Assembly (NCBI GenBank): GCA_002369515.1
Contig: DFFM01000016.1
Coordinates: 42,502-90,251 of the forward strand
From: Prevotella sp. UBA3776
GTDB lineage: Bacteria; Bacteroidota; Bacteroidia; Bacteroidales; Bacteroidaceae
Length of the DNA: 47,750 nt
Direction of reading: 5' to 3'
Shown here in pieces: positions 7,458-16,564 of the stretch; positions within the stretch are counted from its first letter, which is position 1, and each line of letters starts with the position of its first letter. The translations under genes and the position numbers were made by a program. The notes below the pieces were generated by a model that worked only from the letters and a program-made list of their open reading frames with translations, did no database searches and was not told the DNA's origin.

Positions 7458-8912
7458 TTACCAGTTGTCGGTGCGGAAGGGGAAGAGGGGCAATCCGGCA
7501 GCGTTTTTGAGGTTGCCCAGTTGGAAGTTTCGGAAACAGTAGCGCACGGCCACGGGCTTCTTCACTTCGGGCGAGCTGATGCGGATGGTCTCGTCCCAGT
7601 AGCCGCCGCCTGGCTGCCAGAAGTGGACGGCCTTGGCGGGATGGAACACGCGGTCGTCGCCGGCCACCTCGAAGCCTTGGATGTCCTCAAAGCGGCTGAT
7701 GGCCCCGAGGTCGTTTTCGAGATGGATGTCCACGTAGTCGCCGGTGACGCGCATGTCCTTGAACGAGGGGCTCATGCATCCCAGCTGCTCCATGCCGTAG
7801 GTTTTGTTCAGAGCCAGATAGGCCAGTCGCTGTCCCACGGGTTTCTTCTGTGCGGGGTGAATCTGTGTGGTTTCGTAGGGATAGGCCAAGTCGTTGGTGC
7901 AAACCAGCCCGCTGTTGGGAATGATTTTCGAGGCTTTGTATTGCTGTTCGCGCAGCCGAGCACCGGCGTCGCCGTTGAGGTCATCGTACCAATAGGGAGC
8001 AATCTCGACAAAGTAGAAGGGTATTTCGCCCAGGGCGAACTGGCTGCGCCACTGTTCGACGAGCAATTTCATTCGCTCGCTGTACTGGTTGCCAGGGTCG
8101 CCCACGTTGGAGCATCCCTGATAGTAGAGGATGCCCTTGACGGTGAAGTTCAGTATGGGGTTGAACGTTCCGTTGCCCCAGACGAGCGCGCGGTGGTAGT
8201 CCCATTCTTTCTTGAAGGCCACGATGCCGGCCGAGTCGGTGGGCTCGTTGGTGTATTTCTCGAGGTTCTCCTTGGTGAGCCAGCTTTCCACGCGGCTGCC
8301 TCCCTTGTTGGCCATGATGAGCCCCACGGGCACGTCGAGTGCCTGGTTTACGGTCTGTGCGAAGAAGTAGCCCGTTGCCGAGGCTTCACCCACAGTCTGC
8401 GGCCCCACTTCCTTCCATTCGCACTGCGCGTCCTCCTGCGGCTGCATGCGCATGATGCTGGGAATCTTGACGTAGTGGACACCGCGGTACTGGCGTGCCG
8501 TGACCACTGCGTCGTTGTAGCCCTCGACGGGGCAGTTGCCAAATCCCTTGACGGGCATCTCCATGTTGGACTGTCCGGCGCACACCCATACTTCGCCGGC
8601 CAGGACGTTGTTGAGCGTCACTGTGCCGTCGCCGTCGTCGAAGGTCAGCGAAAGCGGCGTGTAGCTGGCTTTCGGTGTGCGCACCTTGACGAGCCAGCGC
8701 CCGTTCTTGTCGGCCTTGGCCGTGTAGGTGGCGTCGCTCCATGAAGTGCTCACCTTGATGGTCTTGCCCGCCTTGGCCCATCCCCACAGTCGGGCATCGG
8801 TGTCCTGTTGCAAAATCATGTTGTCGCCCACGATGTGGGGCAGTTTCACCTTGGCTTGCAATCCGAGGCAGAAGGCAGCCACGGCTGCCAGAAGAAGTGT
8901 TCTTGCTTTCAT
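7458..8912 (-). CDS. Sialate O-acetylesterase-like SGNH hydrolase
   Basis: 484 residues. The start at 8912 gives a clean signal peptide (MKARTLLLAAVAAFCLGLQA) and lies 40 bp downstream of a -7 box; the longer ORF would start at or before the promoter. An N-terminal beta domain (IVGDNMILQQ..ARLWGWAKAG) is followed by an SGNH/SASA hydrolase domain. Its block I is CAGQSNMEMP (nucleophile S115), and it continues with GLIMANKGGSRVESWL and a C-terminal block with QIHPAQKKPVGQRLA, where Asp/His of the triad would lie. Such enzymes deacetylate sialic acids or xylan and glycan side chains in the periplasm; the exact substrate cannot be told. The next gene, divergent, is another exported esterase-like hydrolase, suggesting glycan deacetylation. 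Confidence 0.9.
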   Translation of the reverse strand: MKARTLLLAAVAAFCLGLQAKVKLPHIVGDNMILQQDTDARLWGWAKAGKTIKVSTSWSDATYTAKADKNGRWLVKVRTPKASYTPLSLTFDDGDGTVTLNNVLAGEVWVCAGQSNMEMPVKGFGNCPVEGYNDAVVTARQYRGVHYVKIPSIMRMQPQEDAQCEWKEVGPQTVGEASATGYFFAQTVNQALDVPVGLIMANKGGSRVESWLTKENLEKYTNEPTDSAGIVAFKKEWDYHRALVWGNGTFNPILNFTVKGILYYQGCSNVGDPGNQYSERMKLLVEQWRSQFALGEIPFYFVEIAPYWYDDLNGDAGARLREQQYKASKIIPNSGLVCTNDLAYPYETTQIHPAQKKPVGQRLAYLALNKTYGMEQLGCMSPSFKDMRVTGDYVDIHLENDLGAISRFEDIQGFEVAGDDRVFHPAKAVHFWQPGGGYWDETIRISSPEVKKPVAVRYCFRNFQLGNLKNAAGLPLFPFRTDNW

Positions 8913-8952
8913 TATGGTAGTGTTTTTGAGGTTATTTTTCTGGAAATCATTG

Positions 8953-8960
8953 CAAAAATA
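8953..8960 (-). promoter_or_regulatory. -7 box of the SGNH hydrolase gene
   Basis: TATTTTTG on the minus strand, matching TAnnTTTG. Confidence 0.65.
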
Positions 8961-9003
8961 ATAAAAAACCACCGATTCAGGCGGCAAAATGGAAAAAAAT
9001 AGC

Positions 9004-9011
9004 TATCTTCG
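9004..9011 (+). promoter_or_regulatory. Probable -7 box of the alpha/beta hydrolase gene
   Basis: TATCTTCG, one base off TAnnTTTG, 33 bp before the start codon. Divergent from 8953-8960. Confidence 0.45.
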
Positions 9012-9044
9012 CGGCAATTTTAGTAAAATTACACTTTATTATTC

Positions 9045-9884
9045 ATGTTCAAGAACCATCAATCAAAAATCAAGACGTTTTTCCTCATGGGATTGCTGGC
9101 AATGACGGCAGTGGCCAATGCGCAGCAGGTGTTCGATGTGCAGCTGTGGGCTGGCAAGGCTCCACACAACACGGGCGACCCCAACGACACAGCCAAGGTG
9201 CGCATATTCCTGCCCGAGAAGCACGAGGCCACAGGCCGCGCAGTGGTCATCTGTCCGGGCGGCGGCTACTCCCACCTGGCCATGGAGCACGAGGGCTACC
9301 AGTGGGGGGCCTTCTTCAACAACATGGGCATTGCGGCCATCGTGTTGAAATATCGCATGCCGCACCAGAAGTACGAGGCTCCCATCTCTGACGCCGAGGA
9401 AGCCATAAGGCTGGTTCGCCGAAACGCACAGGCTTGGAACATCAACCCCGCCGACGTGGGCATCATGGGCTTTTCGGCTGGCGGACACCTGGCATCGACC
9501 ATTGCCACCCACTCGGTGAAGGACGCCAAGCCCGACTTCCAGATTCTGTTCTACCCGGTCATCACCATGGATCCGGCCTTCACCCACAAAGGGTCGCACG
9601 ACAATTTCCTCGGTCCCAACGCACGGAAGAAGAAAGAGCAGGAATACAGCAACGACGCACAGGTGACACGGGCCACGCCGCGCGCCTTCATCGCCTTGAG
9701 CGACGACGACGAGGTGGTGGTGCCGGCCAACGGCTTCAACTACTATCTGGAGTGCTATCGCCACGACGTGCCCGCTTCGCTCCACATCTATCCCAGCGGC
9801 GGCCACGGATGGGGCATCCGTGACAGCTTCAAATACCATTTGGAAATGGAACTGGAGCTCCGCGCTTGGCTGCGCAGTTTCTAA
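9045..9884 (+). CDS. Exported alpha/beta hydrolase (esterase / acetyl xylan esterase-like)
   Basis: 279 residues with a signal peptide ending near residue 27 (LLAMTAVANAQQ). The alpha/beta hydrolase fold is clear: oxyanion segment CPGGGYSHLAM (residues 70-80), nucleophile elbow GFSAGGH (S144), acidic residue in ALSDDDEVV (D220-222) and catalytic His in SGGHGWG (H254). This pattern fits BD-FAE-type and dienelactone hydrolase-like esterases that act on acetylated or feruloylated plant glycans in Prevotella and Bacteroides. It is divergent from the SGNH hydrolase, so both may act on the same polysaccharide. A 21-bp bidirectional terminator follows. Confidence 0.88.
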   Translation: MFKNHQSKIKTFFLMGLLAMTAVANAQQVFDVQLWAGKAPHNTGDPNDTAKVRIFLPEKHEATGRAVVICPGGGYSHLAMEHEGYQWGAFFNNMGIAAIVLKYRMPHQKYEAPISDAEEAIRLVRRNAQAWNINPADVGIMGFSAGGHLASTIATHSVKDAKPDFQILFYPVITMDPAFTHKGSHDNFLGPNARKKKEQEYSNDAQVTRATPRAFIALSDDDEVVVPANGFNYYLECYRHDVPASLHIYPSGGHGWGIRDSFKYHLEMELELRAWLRSF

Positions 9885-9977
9885 ACAACCGTTTTTCGCC
9901 GATTTCATCGGCAAAACTGCTTCTTTTCGCAAACGGCCAACGAAACGAAACATCTGAAACACTTCAATAGAAAAACC

Positions 9978-10050
9978 GGGAAAAACCCGCAAAAACAGAT
10001 AAAAACCAATGTTTTACCCTGTTTTTGCGGGTTTTTCCCTGTTTTTCCTT
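9978..10050. terminator. Bidirectional terminator with 21-bp perfect inverted repeat
   Basis: The arm at 9978-9998 (GGGAAAAACCCGCAAAAACAG family) pairs exactly with 10019-10039 across a 20-base spacer. T-rich sequence follows on the right, and A-rich sequence precedes on the left. It separates the convergent hydrolase and capA genes. Confidence 0.8.
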
Positions 10051-11001
10051 TTATTCTTCCCCTATTGGGGGGCCTGAAACCTGCGGCACACACCGGCGGA
10101 TGGTGACGGGAATGGTTTCGGCTTGTGCATCGGTGGCCGTGATGGTGAGCTTCACCATGCAGGCGCGGGTGTTGAGGGGACGCATTTGGTCGAAGATGAA
10201 ATTGCCGATGCTGTAGTAGATGGGGTGCCCTTCGAATGTTTCTATGGTTTGCAGCGTGTGGGGGTGGTGGCCGATGATGATGTCGGCCCCAGCGCGGACA
10301 AAGCGGTGCGCCTGCATGCGCTGAGCGGGCGTGGGCTGCAAGGTGTGCTCCACGCCCCAGTGCGGACAGACAATGATGTAGGCTGAGGGATGGTCGTGGC
10401 GCAGGCGGCTGATGAGGCGGGCCAGCGAGTCGGCCGAAAACATGCTCGGGCTGGGGCAGAGGGGCAGATAGGTGAAGTTCTCCAAGGGCATGAGCAGCGC
10501 AGCAATCACATAGACGGGGCGACGCTCGGCCACCAGGCCCAGAAGTTGTGGTTCCTGTGCGGCGGCCATGGTGGTGTCGGCGCCTAGTGGCACCATGCCG
10601 CGCTGGAGAATGTTGCTGCGGGTGTCCATGAGCCCTTCGCGGTCCTGGTCGATGCTGTGGTTGTTGGCCAGGTTGAGGTGGGTTACACCGTGGGCGCGCA
10701 GCGCGTCGAGACATTCGGGTTCGGCGCGAAACATGAACCGTTTGTACATGGGAGTGCCCCGCCGTGTGGCCGGGCACTCCAGGTTGCCCACCACCAGTTG
10801 GCTGCCCTGAAACACCGAATCGACCGATGGCGAAAAGAGATGGTCGTAGCCACGATGCTCGACAATACGGCGCACTCCGCGGTCGAAGAGCATGTCGCCC
10901 GTAAACGTGACGGTCAGCGTGTCGGCGCCCTGGAGCGTCAGCGTGAGCATGGAAAGCCAGGCCAACAGACCCATTCGGATTGTTCTGACAGTGATGTGCA
11001 T
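10051..11001 (-). CDS. CapA family protein (PgsA/CapA metallophosphatase-like fold)
   Basis: 316 residues with an N-terminal signal segment (residues 9-25). The CapA superfamily is shown by VTFTGDMLFDRGVRRI (about 31-46), VVGNLECPAT, HLNLANNHSIDQ, IIVCPHWGVEH and DIIIGHHPHTLQ, and the closing YYSIGNFIFDQ. CapA/PgsA proteins take part in poly-gamma-glutamate synthesis or export, but many homologues sit outside such clusters. No capB/capC is visible here. It lies only 19 bp after sbcC in the same direction, so it is probably the last gene of the Nudix-sbcD-sbcC unit, with no evident functional link. Confidence 0.87.
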   Translation of the reverse strand: MHITVRTIRMGLLAWLSMLTLTLQGADTLTVTFTGDMLFDRGVRRIVEHRGYDHLFSPSVDSVFQGSQLVVGNLECPATRRGTPMYKRFMFRAEPECLDALRAHGVTHLNLANNHSIDQDREGLMDTRSNILQRGMVPLGADTTMAAAQEPQLLGLVAERRPVYVIAALLMPLENFTYLPLCPSPSMFSADSLARLISRLRHDHPSAYIIVCPHWGVEHTLQPTPAQRMQAHRFVRAGADIIIGHHPHTLQTIETFEGHPIYYSIGNFIFDQMRPLNTRACMVKLTITATDAQAETIPVTIRRCVPQVSGPPIGEE

Positions 11002-11020
11002 TTCGGTGCTCTGTTTTGGG

Positions 11021-14000
11021 TTAGGGATAGATTTCGATGTGGCTGCTGCCCGAATTGCCGTTTTTCACGATGCGTATTTGTGTGGTGATGCGCTCGCTCA
11101 TGGTGTCGGTGTGGCTGATGACTCCCACCTTCTTCCCCTGCGACGACTGCAGCATGGCCAGCGAGTCGATGACCACGGCCAGAGTGTCGGCGTCGAGCGT
11201 TCCGAATCCCTCGTCGATGAAGAGGTTCTGAAACGAAATGTTGCGCGACGAGAGGGCAGACAGCCCCAAGGCGAGCCCCAGGCTGACGATGAAGGTTTCT
11301 CCGCCCGAGAGTGATGTGGTGTCGCGGATGTCGTCGGCGCGGTCGTGGTCGATGACGCGAATGGCCAGCGAGTTTTTTACTTGCAGCAGTTCGTAGCGGG
11401 TGTTGAACTTGCGTATTTCGGCGTTGGCATGCTCGATGAGAAAGCGCAGCGTGTAGCACTGTGCAATTTTTCTCAGCGTCTTGCCGTCCTTTCCGAAGGC
11501 AAGTGCCAGTTCGTTCCAGTCGTCTTTTTCCTGTTTGATGCGTTGCAGTTCGGCCACTCTGCCGCCCAATGTCTGCAGGGCGCGGTCGTGGTTCTCTTTG
11601 CGGGCCTTGCGTGTGATGATTTCCTTCTGATGGCTGCTGGCCTTTAGTTCTTGCTGGGCCGACAGCAGTTTTTCGCGGTTGTCGGCAGGAGCGCTCTGCA
11701 GATGCTCGGTGTGCAGTTTGACCACATTATTTAATAAGGTTGATGCAGCGTTGACGGCATTCTTCTTTCTTTCCATGTCTGTGCGAATGGCCTCCCAGTT
11801 GTCGTTGGCTGTGAGCAAGTCGCTGAGCATGGACAGCTCCACGTGTTGGTTGTCGGCTTCAGCGTTGTGTTTGCTCATCCATTCGGTCAGTTGCTCAGTT
11901 TTTGCCCGAAGGTTGGCTTGGTTGTTTTCGAGCTGTCTTTGTTGGGATTGCAGGATGCCGTTCAGTTGGCTCAGTTTGGTTGTCAGTCGGTTGATTGCCT
12001 CTGTCCCTTGGGCTACATCCTTGTCGGCCTTGTCTTTTTCCAGTTTCAGGATGGCTTCCGCTTCGTCGGGGGTGCCCGGCAGACGGTGACAGTTGGGTGA
12101 AGAAGGCGCAGCTGTTGTGGCGTAGGTTGTGTCAGGGCACTCATGGGCACTGCAGCGTACAAGCTCTGCGCGGTAGTCGTTCTCAAGCCGCTTCTTTTCC
12201 TGCTCCGCTTCCTGCCATTTGCTGAGTGCAACGCTCAGTGTGTCTTGTTTTTCCTGTAGTTGCTGGCGCAGCGTTTGGGTGAGTACATGCTGCTTTTCCA
12301 GCTCGGTTTTCGAGTCGTTGGCCAGCTTCTCTATTTCGGCCATGCGCAGGCTGGCCGTCTTCTCGTAAATGCTCAGTTCCTTGTTTGCCTTTTCTTTGGC
12401 GTTTGTCAACCGTATTATTTCCTTATGTGCTTTGTTGAAGGAGTCCAGCTTGTTGTTGGCTTCGTTCTGTCGGGACACGTAGGCAGGCAGCATGGCCGAG
12501 AGCCCGGCGGATGTTGGTTGGCCAGTCGCTGTACGGTCAGCTTTCTGAACCACTTCAGGATGGTCGGCCAGCAGTTCGTCGATTTTCTTGCCATAGTTGG
12601 CCATGTCCTCGTCCAGTTGCTTCAGCCTCTCGCCGATGCTTTTCAGCTCGCCCTCGTTGCTTTTTTTCTTGCCTAGCCAGTCTTCTTTTTTCTTGGTTTG
12701 CTCTTTGAGTTCTTTTTCTTTCTTTTCAATCAGCAGATGCAGGTCTGCCACTGTTTCGTCAAGTTGCTTGTCGTCCGTTTTGTAGGGATGGTGTGTCGAT
12801 CCGCAGAGCGGGCAAGGCTTGTTGTCTTGCAGTCTGCTGCGGTGTTGTTTCCAGTTTTCGCTGGTCATCAGCGTGTAGGTGTTGTGGAGAGTGCCGGTCT
12901 CCGCAGTCAGGCTCTCTATGGTCAGTTGGGCCATCATTTGGTCCAATGCGCAGTTTTGCTGGTTCAGTTGGGTCGCCTTGTGCTGTTTCGCTTGCTTTTC
13001 GGTTTGTGCGTTTTCTTTTTTCTCGGCTGCGTCTATGGCTTGTCTGATGTTGCTTACAGCTTTGTCCGCCATCGATTTGGCGTTTTGCAGTTCGTCGGCA
13101 CTCAGGTGGGCAACCTTCTGTTTTGCGGGCACAAGTTCCTTTTCGGCTTCTTCCACCTTGCCGGCCAGTTCTTTTTTCCTGCTGTCGGTTTCTTCTTGCA
13201 GGGCTTTTAGCTGTGCCAAGGCTTTCTTGTTGGTTTCGTCGGCGTGGCGGATGTCTTTTGAGTTTTGTTGCAGTGCCTTTTCCGCTTTCTTCAGTTCGTT
13301 TTCCGCTCCTGCTTTGTTCTTGTTCCGTTCGTCCAACTGGTGGTTGGCCGCCTTGATTTGGGTGTTCAGCTCGCGCGCCTTTCTGATGTGTGGCGCTCTC
13401 TGGTCCATCCTTTTCTGTGCCTTTTCCGCCGCCGCTCTCAGTGCTCCAAGTCGTTTGCCGCCTTCGTCGATGAGCAGCTTCTGCTTCTCTGTCTCGAGGT
13501 TGCTCTCAGCAATGGCTTTCTGCAGTTTGTCAATGTCGTCCTCCAGCCGCCTCACATCGCGCAGTAAGTCAAGCGCCGGCAAAACCGCATCGTGAAGTTG
13601 CAATCGGCTGGCGTCGGCACTGATGCTTTCCAATTCTTGGTTGGCTCTTTTCAGTTCGTTCTGGCGTTGTTCGAGGCTTTTTTGCAATTGTTCCTCGTCG
13701 TCGTGCCATTTGAGCGCCGTTTCGGTTTTCTTCAGCAGTTCGTCAAGCTCCTTCTCGGCTTTTTCCAATTGGGCTATTTCGTCCATCAGCCGCGTCAGTT
13801 CCTCTTCGCCGAGCATGTTTTCCTTTACCACCTCGACCTCTGCATTCACTGCGCTGTAGGCTTTTTCGGCCTCACTTTTTCGGGCGGCAATCTCGCGTAT
13901 GATGTCGCTGTAGGTTTCCTGGCATCCGATGAGTTTCTCCAACAGTTCGCACCGTTCGTCGTCTTTGGCATTGAGGAAGTTGGCGAACGCTCCCTGAGCG

Positions 14001-14521
14001 ATGAGCACAGTGCGCAGAAACTGCTCGTAGTCGAGCCCGATGATGGTGGGGAGTTCCTTCCATTCGGCTTTTTCTTCGTTCGGTCCGCCATTGCTTGGTG
14101 TTAACTTGTAGAGCAGTGTGGTGGCGTTGTCGTAGAGTACGCGCTTGATGTTGACATGCCATTCGGCGCGATAAACACATCCGTTGTTGGCCAGGAATGT
14201 GAGTTTGCTGTAGCCGTTTTTCTTTCCTCGGGTCAGAATGTTGCGGCAGTCGGTGGGCGCAAGGCGGTTTTTCTCGCTCGTTTCGACCGCTCCGAATATT
14301 TCCAGCTCCTTCTTCTCTCCCTTCTTTCTGGGATAGCGCGGCGCCCGATTGTACAGGGCCAGGCAGATGGCGTCGAGCAGCGTTGATTTTCCGCTGCCGG
14401 TAGGGCCAACGATGCTGAAGATGGTGCTCTGTCCCAGAGCGCCTTCTTCGAAGTTGACCACCTCGCCGTCTTGCTTGTCGAGCGAGGCCAGATTGAGTAT
14501 TTCAAGTTTCAGTAGTTTCAT
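11021..14521 (-). CDS. sbcC: Exonuclease subunit SbcC (Rad50-like ATPase)
   Basis: 1166 residues. The N-terminal ABC half has Walker A GPTGSGKST (39-47). Two very long coiled coils (about 170-520 and 620-950) flank the zinc hook CPLCG near residue 570. The C-terminal half has the ABC signature SLSGGET near 1070 and Walker B LFIDEGFGTLD near 1100. SbcC pairs with SbcD to form the Mre11-Rad50-type nuclease that opens hairpins and removes protein-blocked DNA ends. It is directly downstream of sbcD (46 bp). The length is normal for the family, and the coil region is rich in E, K and Q. Confidence 0.97.
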   Translation of the reverse strand: MKLLKLEILNLASLDKQDGEVVNFEEGALGQSTIFSIVGPTGSGKSTLLDAICLALYNRAPRYPRKKGEKKELEIFGAVETSEKNRLAPTDCRNILTRGKKNGYSKLTFLANNGCVYRAEWHVNIKRVLYDNATTLLYKLTPSNGGPNEEKAEWKELPTIIGLDYEQFLRTVLIAQGAFANFLNAKDDERCELLEKLIGCQETYSDIIREIAARKSEAEKAYSAVNAEVEVVKENMLGEEELTRLMDEIAQLEKAEKELDELLKKTETALKWHDDEEQLQKSLEQRQNELKRANQELESISADASRLQLHDAVLPALDLLRDVRRLEDDIDKLQKAIAESNLETEKQKLLIDEGGKRLGALRAAAEKAQKRMDQRAPHIRKARELNTQIKAANHQLDERNKNKAGAENELKKAEKALQQNSKDIRHADETNKKALAQLKALQEETDSRKKELAGKVEEAEKELVPAKQKVAHLSADELQNAKSMADKAVSNIRQAIDAAEKKENAQTEKQAKQHKATQLNQQNCALDQMMAQLTIESLTAETGTLHNTYTLMTSENWKQHRSRLQDNKPCPLCGSTHHPYKTDDKQLDETVADLHLLIEKKEKELKEQTKKKEDWLGKKKSNEGELKSIGERLKQLDEDMANYGKKIDELLADHPEVVQKADRTATGQPTSAGLSAMLPAYVSRQNEANNKLDSFNKAHKEIIRLTNAKEKANKELSIYEKTASLRMAEIEKLANDSKTELEKQHVLTQTLRQQLQEKQDTLSVALSKWQEAEQEKKRLENDYRAELVRCSAHECPDTTYATTAAPSSPNCHRLPGTPDEAEAILKLEKDKADKDVAQGTEAINRLTTKLSQLNGILQSQQRQLENNQANLRAKTEQLTEWMSKHNAEADNQHVELSMLSDLLTANDNWEAIRTDMERKKNAVNAASTLLNNVVKLHTEHLQSAPADNREKLLSAQQELKASSHQKEIITRKARKENHDRALQTLGGRVAELQRIKQEKDDWNELALAFGKDGKTLRKIAQCYTLRFLIEHANAEIRKFNTRYELLQVKNSLAIRVIDHDRADDIRDTTSLSGGETFIVSLGLALGLSALSSRNISFQNLFIDEGFGTLDADTLAVVIDSLAMLQSSQGKKVGVISHTDTMSERITTQIRIVKNGNSGSSHIEIYP

Positions 14522-14567
14522 GGTGGGTGTTGGAAAGAATGCCTTTGTGGCTCATAGAGTGGTGGCG

Positions 14568-15836
14568 TTAGGTGTTGGTTGGTGTTTGCTGAGCGCTAAG
14601 CAGTTCTGCCAGCAATTCTTCCTGATGCTGGCTCATGGGTTTCTGGTGTTGCAGCAGGAAACATTCCTTCAATGCTTCCATGGGGTCGCGGTTCAAGATG
14701 TCGTCGATGCTTGCTATCTTTTCGTTGCCCGCAATGGTGGTGATGTCGAGCTGAGGAATGATTTTCTGGATTTTGCAGAGCACAGCGTTCTTCTCGTTGA
14801 CCAGTTTTTCCAGTTCCTTGATGTCATCGTTGCTGACATGGTCGAGTTTTACTTTCAGCATGACATACTCATAGTGGTCGTCTTTGGCGCCGTCGGTTTT
14901 TTCGGGAAGTTCCTTGTTGATGAGTTTCTTGAGTTTGGCGGGCGACAGTTCGGCATCGTCTTCGGGCAGAATGCGCAGCCTGTGCTGGGGTTCATATTCC
15001 AGTAGGCTGACAACGGGCAGTCCTTGTTCGTCGAAGCAGATGAGATTGACTCCGTGCTGATAGTCTTTCTCGGCGAACGAGATGGGCAGCACACTGCCCG
15101 TATAGTGCGCCCAGTTGGTGTTCCATACGGGTTGGCGCTTGTGGATGTGCCCACAGGTCATGTAGTCGGGATGGGCCGTCCATCCATCCATGCTTACCTC
15201 CTCGAGTCCGCCAATGATGATTTTTTCGCTGGCATCGTTTTTGGCTATTTCTGCCCCTTTGGCGTACATGTGAGCCATCATGACCAGTTTCTTGCCGGGG
15301 TATTGCTCGCGCGCCCTGGCTGTGAGTTGTTGCAGAAAGAGCCGCACCCCCTCGGCGTAATTGGCGTTTTGCACCACGTCGCTTCTCAGGTAAGGGACGG
15401 CCAGCACGACGATTTCTTCCCCCCGGCTGTTGCTGACGGGTATGAGCAGATCGTCGTAGTCAGTTTCCCATGCACCGCCGTTGTCGGTGGGTTGCCATCT
15501 TCGCCTTACCGACCCCCTGACCTCCACTTTGTGGCGCGAGAGCAACGGGCGGGGAGCCTCCAGCCGGCTGGCCGAGTCGTGGTTGCCGGCCGTGATGATG
15601 ATTTGCATGCTTGGGCAGAGTCGTGTGGCATCGGCCAGAAACTCGTAGTAGGCAGTCTGCGCGGCCGCCGACGGGTTGCCATTGTCGAACACGTCGCCCG
15701 CCACCAGCAGTGCGTCGGGTTGAAGTCGGACGATTTGCTGTAGCATCCATTGCAGGAAGTGCTTGTGCTCGGGCAGCCGGTCGTTGCCGTGGAAAAGGTG
15801 GCCTAGGTGCCAGTCGCTTGTTGCTAGGATTTTCAT
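14568..15836 (-). CDS. sbcD: Exonuclease subunit SbcD (Mre11-like nuclease)
   Basis: 422 residues. The start at 15836 is chosen because it gives MKILATSDWHLGHLFHG, the standard SbcD beginning. It overlaps the stop of the upstream Nudix gene in an ATGA arrangement, implying coupled translation. Metallophosphoesterase motifs: DWH (D8, H10), GDVFDNGNP (D48), GNHDS (N85-H86-D87), MAHMYAKG and CGHIHKRQ. The C-terminal ~120 residues form the capping and SbcC-binding region. It acts with SbcC at 11021-14521 on DNA ends and hairpins. Confidence 0.97.
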   Translation of the reverse strand: MKILATSDWHLGHLFHGNDRLPEHKHFLQWMLQQIVRLQPDALLVAGDVFDNGNPSAAAQTAYYEFLADATRLCPSMQIIITAGNHDSASRLEAPRPLLSRHKVEVRGSVRRRWQPTDNGGAWETDYDDLLIPVSNSRGEEIVVLAVPYLRSDVVQNANYAEGVRLFLQQLTARAREQYPGKKLVMMAHMYAKGAEIAKNDASEKIIIGGLEEVSMDGWTAHPDYMTCGHIHKRQPVWNTNWAHYTGSVLPISFAEKDYQHGVNLICFDEQGLPVVSLLEYEPQHRLRILPEDDAELSPAKLKKLINKELPEKTDGAKDDHYEYVMLKVKLDHVSNDDIKELEKLVNEKNAVLCKIQKIIPQLDITTIAGNEKIASIDDILNRDPMEALKECFLLQHQKPMSQHQEELLAELLSAQQTPTNT

Positions 15837-16393
15837 GTAGTGGTTTTCTCGTTTGTGTTCGAGGAGGGGATTTCCCGGTTGAGATATCGTCTGACGGCGT
15901 TCCGTATGCTGTCGAGGCCGAACTGTTCGGGCCGCACGTCGGTCAGTGGAACCCATCGCAACGATGCCACGTCGTCGTGGGCGGTGGGCAGTTCGGTGGT
16001 TTCGACGTGGCACTGGTAGAACATGTCGAGTGTGGGAATGTCGAATCCGCTGAAGCGATAAACGTTGGGCAGCGAGAAGAGAAACCGGGGGTGGCTGATG
16101 TCGAGGCCCGTTTCCTCGTTTATTTCGCGGCGGATGCTCTGTTCGGAGGTTTCGCCCATGTCGGAAAAGCCGCCGGGCAGGTCAAGGGTTCCGCGTGCGG
16201 GCTCGCAGGCTCTGACAGCTACCAGCAGCTCGCCTTTGGGATTGAGGACAAAGGCAGCGCAAGCCGCCGACGGGTTGAGGAACCATTCGAATCCGCAGCA
16301 GCCGCAACGTTTGCTCTTGAACGAGGATGGCCGAAAGTCGTTTGCTCCACATACGGGGCAAAACTGGAATTTGTCAAGTGGGTGAGAGGGCAT
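15833..16393 (-). CDS. Nudix hydrolase with N-terminal zinc ribbon
   Basis: 186 residues. An N-terminal zinc-ribbon-like segment has CPVC (C12, C15) and a Cys cluster at 30-33 (RCGCCG). The Nudix box spans residues 75-97 (G-x5-E-x7-REINEETGL), with the expected glutamates. The layout resembles NudC/NADH-pyrophosphatase-like and related nucleotide-cleaning enzymes, but the length and lack of other NudC hallmarks leave the substrate open. Its stop overlaps the sbcD start by 4 bp, so it heads the Nudix-sbcD-sbcC operon. Confidence 0.9.
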   Translation of the reverse strand: MPSHPLDKFQFCPVCGANDFRPSSFKSKRCGCCGFEWFLNPSAACAAFVLNPKGELLVAVRACEPARGTLDLPGGFSDMGETSEQSIRREINEETGLDISHPRFLFSLPNVYRFSGFDIPTLDMFYQCHVETTELPTAHDDVASLRWVPLTDVRPEQFGLDSIRNAVRRYLNREIPSSNTNEKTTT

Positions 16394-16412
16394 GGTGAGT
16401 GTGTTATTAGGA

Positions 16413-16556
16413 AGTGGCCCCCTCCGACTCCCCCTGGGGGGAGAGAATGGCTCCCACCAAAACTCCCCCCGTAAGGGAGGCTTTCTGTGCGTTGGGCTTC
16501 CCCCTGCGGGGAGAGGCTTGGTGGGGGCTTGGCTTTGGCTTTGGAGAGGGGGCCTT
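16413..16556. repeat. Cluster of REP-like GC palindromes
   Basis: Outer arms GGCCCCCTCC (16416-16425) and GGAGAGGGGGCC (16543-16554) enclose several CCCCC/GGGGG hairpins (for example ACTCCCCCTGGGGGGAG around 16427-16443 and TTCCCCCTGCGGGGAGAG around 16498-16515). The cluster fills the gap between the DUF3160 gene and the Nudix gene. Confidence 0.75.
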
Positions 16557-16564
16557 ATTGTCCG

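Noticed and set aside
12698..14104. Several 100-240-codon plus-strand frames opposite sbcC
   Set aside because: Low-complexity F/L/S-rich translations are the complement of the E/K/Q-rich coiled coil of SbcC.
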